From Prochlorococcus sp. AG-455-E15 (GTDB taxonomy: Bacteria; Cyanobacteriota; Cyanobacteriia; PCC-6307; Cyanobiaceae), in contig QCQS01000017.1 in assembly GCA_003212115.1 (NCBI GenBank), positions 1 to 17,989 on the forward strand: a DNA stretch of 17,989 nt, written 5' to 3'. Shown here one piece after another: positions 16,141 to 17,989 of the stretch. The first letter of the stretch is position 1; each line of letters opens with the position of its first letter. Both the position numbers and the translations under genes were made by a program. The notes under the pieces are model-generated. The model was given only the letters and a program-made list of their open reading frames with translations. It made no database searches and was not told where the DNA came from.

Positions 16141-16770
16141 ATGAGACAGCACGTTAATCCCCTTAGTAGTAATTTTAATCAAATTGAGAGAATACCTTCT
16201 TTGTGCGAAATGTTTGATGATTCTAAATCGAATCTTCATTTGGATATAGGTTGTGCTGCTGGTGAGTTTTTATTTGATTTAGCTTTAGTTAATACTAGTT
16301 GGAATTATTTAGGAATTGAAATCCGTGAGAAATTAGTCAAAAATGCAAAATTAAAAGTCATTGAAAGAGAAATCAAAAATCTGTATTTTATATTTGGTAA
16401 TGCTAATAATATTTTGAATGATGTCCAAAATAAATTTCTTATCAAAAATCTAAAAAGTATTTCTTTTAATTTCCCTGATCCTTGGTTTAAAAAGAGGCAT
16501 TATAAAAGGCGTGTAATTCAGCCAGGATTTATTAATATGCTCTCAAATTCATTGCAAAAAGGGACCCTAATTTTTATAAAAACAGATGTAAAGGATTTGT
16601 TCGATTATATGGATTGCGCCATATCAAGTAATTTTCATTTTAAAACTATAGATAAAAAAGATTTTAACTGTTCTAAAAGTTTTAATCCAAATAAAGTTAA
16701 AACTAATAGGGAAAAGTATGTGATTATAAATCAACTTGAAATTTATGAAAAAATTTATATAAAAATTTAA
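16141..16770 (+). CDS. trmB: tRNA (guanine-N7-)-methyltransferase
   Basis: Transfers a methyl group from S-adenosylmethionine to N7 of G46 in the variable loop of tRNAs. The 209-residue protein begins MRQHVNPLSSNF, the typical start of cyanobacterial TrmB. It has the SAM-binding LHLDIGCAAGEF (32-43), GIEIREKLV (58-66) at the second strand, and the signature FNFPDPWFKKRHYKRRVIQPGF (109-130), where PDPW and the following basic run are characteristic. A C-terminal TNREKY motif (about 192-197) completes the family pattern. The ATG at 16141 is supported by this N-terminus. It overlaps the convergent glmM stop by four bases. Confidence 0.95.
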   Translation: MRQHVNPLSSNFNQIERIPSLCEMFDDSKSNLHLDIGCAAGEFLFDLALVNTSWNYLGIEIREKLVKNAKLKVIEREIKNLYFIFGNANNILNDVQNKFLIKNLKSISFNFPDPWFKKRHYKRRVIQPGFINMLSNSLQKGTLIFIKTDVKDLFDYMDCAISSNFHFKTIDKKDFNCSKSFNPNKVKTNREKYVIINQLEIYEKIYIKI

Positions 16771-17989
16771 TTCATCATTGATTTGTTTATTCTATGAATT
16801 TCTAAAAAGAGTTTGTTTGTTATTTCGCTTGATAAAGAATTAACTTCCTCATGATTTTTGGCCTCAACTAGAACTCTGATTACAGGTTCTGTACCGCTAG
16901 GCCTTATAAAAACTCTACAATTATCCGAATATTTTGCTTGAAAATTTTTTATAGATTCATCAATTAAGATTTTGTTGTTTGGATTTAATTTATTAATATT
17001 AAAATCTAATTTAATATTAGTAAGTTTTTGTGGAAAAGGTTCGAAACTACTTTTAAGCCAATCATTTAAATTAATATTTTTATTTTTACAATATTTAGAA
17101 ATTTGAAGTGCAGTCAATATCCCATCACCAGAAAAGTTATTAATTTTTGAAAGTATATGACCTGACTGCTCACCTCCTAAAACAGCGCTTTTTTTCTTAA
17201 TTGCGTCATGAACATATTTATCTCCAACATCAGTTCTATATAAAATTCCTCCAATTTTCTTCCAGGACTTTTCAAAACCTAAGTTTGCCATTTGCGTTGA
17301 TACGAGTAAATTATTGGTGAGAATTTTTTGTTCCATAAGTTCTCTACCCCAAAGAAAAAGAATATGATCTCCATCCAGCACATTACCCTCTGAATCGACT
17401 CCAATTACTCTATCGGCATCTCCATCAAAGCTGAATCCCATATCTGCAGGACTCTCTCTTAATGCTTTTTTTAATGGTTCGAGGTTAGTAGAACCGCAAT
17501 TCAAATTAATTTTCAAACCATTTTTAGAGTTATTGATAACTTTTACATCAGCACCAAGAGACTGAAAAATTTTTTTTGCGCAAGTTGTCGCTGATCCATT
17601 GCATGTGTCTAATATTATTCTCAACCCGCTTAAACTTTCTCCACCCATTGTTTGGATTAGGCTTTTAATATATGTATCCATAAGATCTTTCTTTGCTTTT
17701 AGGGAACCCACTTTTGTTGGAATTGATATATTTTGTTTTGACTCTTCAATTATTTTTTGAATTTTACTCTCAAAATTTTTAGTAATTTTTTGACCATTAT
17801 GATCAAAAATTTTTATTCCATTATATTCTGGCGGATTATGACTTGCAGATATCATGACACCACTACTCAGGTTCTCTTGTTTGATTAAAAAAGGTATAGC
17901 TGGGGTTGGACAGATTCCAAGATTTATAAATTTTTTGCCACTTTCATTTATACCTTGTGTTATGGCTTGAAGCAGAATATCTCCACTAA
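16767..17989 (-). CDS. glmM: Phosphoglucosamine mutase, N-terminus outside the window
   Basis: Interconverts glucosamine 6-phosphate and glucosamine 1-phosphate, a step toward UDP-GlcNAc for cell wall and lipopolysaccharide. The frame stays open through the window edge, so the N-terminal part is missing. The visible part starts with SGDILLQAITQGINESG and TPAIPFLIKQENLSSG. It then has the phosphoserine loop MISASHNPPEYNGIK, the metal-binding SFDGDADRVIG, the sugar-binding GGEQSGHI and the C-terminal phosphate-binding RPSGTEPVIRVLVEA. The GEQSGH form and overall look favour GlmM over the related phosphomannomutase/phosphoglucomutases; that distinction is inference without a tree. The ATG at 17855 is internal, inside the active-site loop region, and is not the start. 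Confidence 0.9.
   Translation of the reverse strand, partial: SGDILLQAITQGINESGKKFINLGICPTPAIPFLIKQENLSSGVMISASHNPPEYNGIKIFDHNGQKITKNFESKIQKIIEESKQNISIPTKVGSLKAKKDLMDTYIKSLIQTMGGESLSGLRIILDTCNGSATTCAKKIFQSLGADVKVINNSKNGLKINLNCGSTNLEPLKKALRESPADMGFSFDGDADRVIGVDSEGNVLDGDHILFLWGRELMEQKILTNNLLVSTQMANLGFEKSWKKIGGILYRTDVGDKYVHDAIKKKSAVLGGEQSGHILSKINNFSGDGILTALQISKYCKNKNINLNDWLKSSFEPFPQKLTNIKLDFNINKLNPNNKILIDESIKNFQAKYSDNCRVFIRPSGTEPVIRVLVEAKNHEEVNSLSSEITNKLFLEIHRINKSMMN

Noticed and set aside
16015..16239. 74-residue minus-strand open frame
   Set aside because: It lies mostly over the divergent intergenic gap and the 5' end of trmB, is low in complexity, and has no recognisable protein character.
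1..17989. Defence island, prophage, transposon or CRISPR array
   Set aside because: No repeats arrays, transposase, integrase, toxin-antitoxin or phage genes are seen; all genes with a recognised family are typical chromosomal genes with similar base composition.

Overview
This window is ordinary core chromosome of a marine picocyanobacterium, most likely a high-light-adapted Prochlorococcus. The support is the very AT-rich composition throughout, including AT-biased third codon positions, the short intergenic gaps, psbO and other cyanobacteria-specific genes (ycf20/DUF565, DUF2555, crtR, a DUF3177-like gene), and the style of the proteins. I see no insertion sequence, prophage, CRISPR array, integrase or other clear sign of horizontal transfer. 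The species call is inference from familiarity; no search was run.

Layout. Positions 11-1108 (+) encode chorismate synthase (aroC). A long minus-strand block follows: DUF2555 small protein and coaBC (overlapping), then psbO with its own terminator, then sat, ftsH and an eda-like aldolase, read in that order from 7415 down to 1143. Between 7633 and 8186 are two plus-strand genes, a 66-residue unknown protein and Ycf20. Minus-strand aag and pyrB (9811 to 8189) come next, then gatC (+) and crtR (-). A tRNA-Leu(UAG), an unknown membrane protein and ileS follow on the plus strand (11469-15103). A coupled minus-strand pair holds a DUF3177-like membrane protein and a small partner (16018 to 15100). 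The window ends with trmB (+) and a glmM truncated by the window edge (-).

Functionally the genes are housekeeping: photosystem II stability and repair (psbO, ftsH), zeaxanthin synthesis (crtR), sulfate activation (sat), coenzyme A, pyrimidine, shikimate and amino-sugar precursors (coaBC, pyrB, aroC, glmM), translation (ileS, gatC, trmB, tRNA-Leu) and base-excision repair (aag).

The most interesting signal concerns starts. Two minus-strand genes about 0.5 kb apart, aag and crtR, have no ATG, GTG or TTG codon ahead of their conserved catalytic regions. In each, the best-placed candidate start is an ATA codon. Opening them at the first in-frame ATG would delete the catalytic Glu of aag and the first His box of crtR. 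This could be real AUA initiation, two start-codon mutations, or consensus errors. Convergent gene pairs are also packed extremely tightly, two of them with stop codons sharing a TTAA. I found no new multi-gene system.
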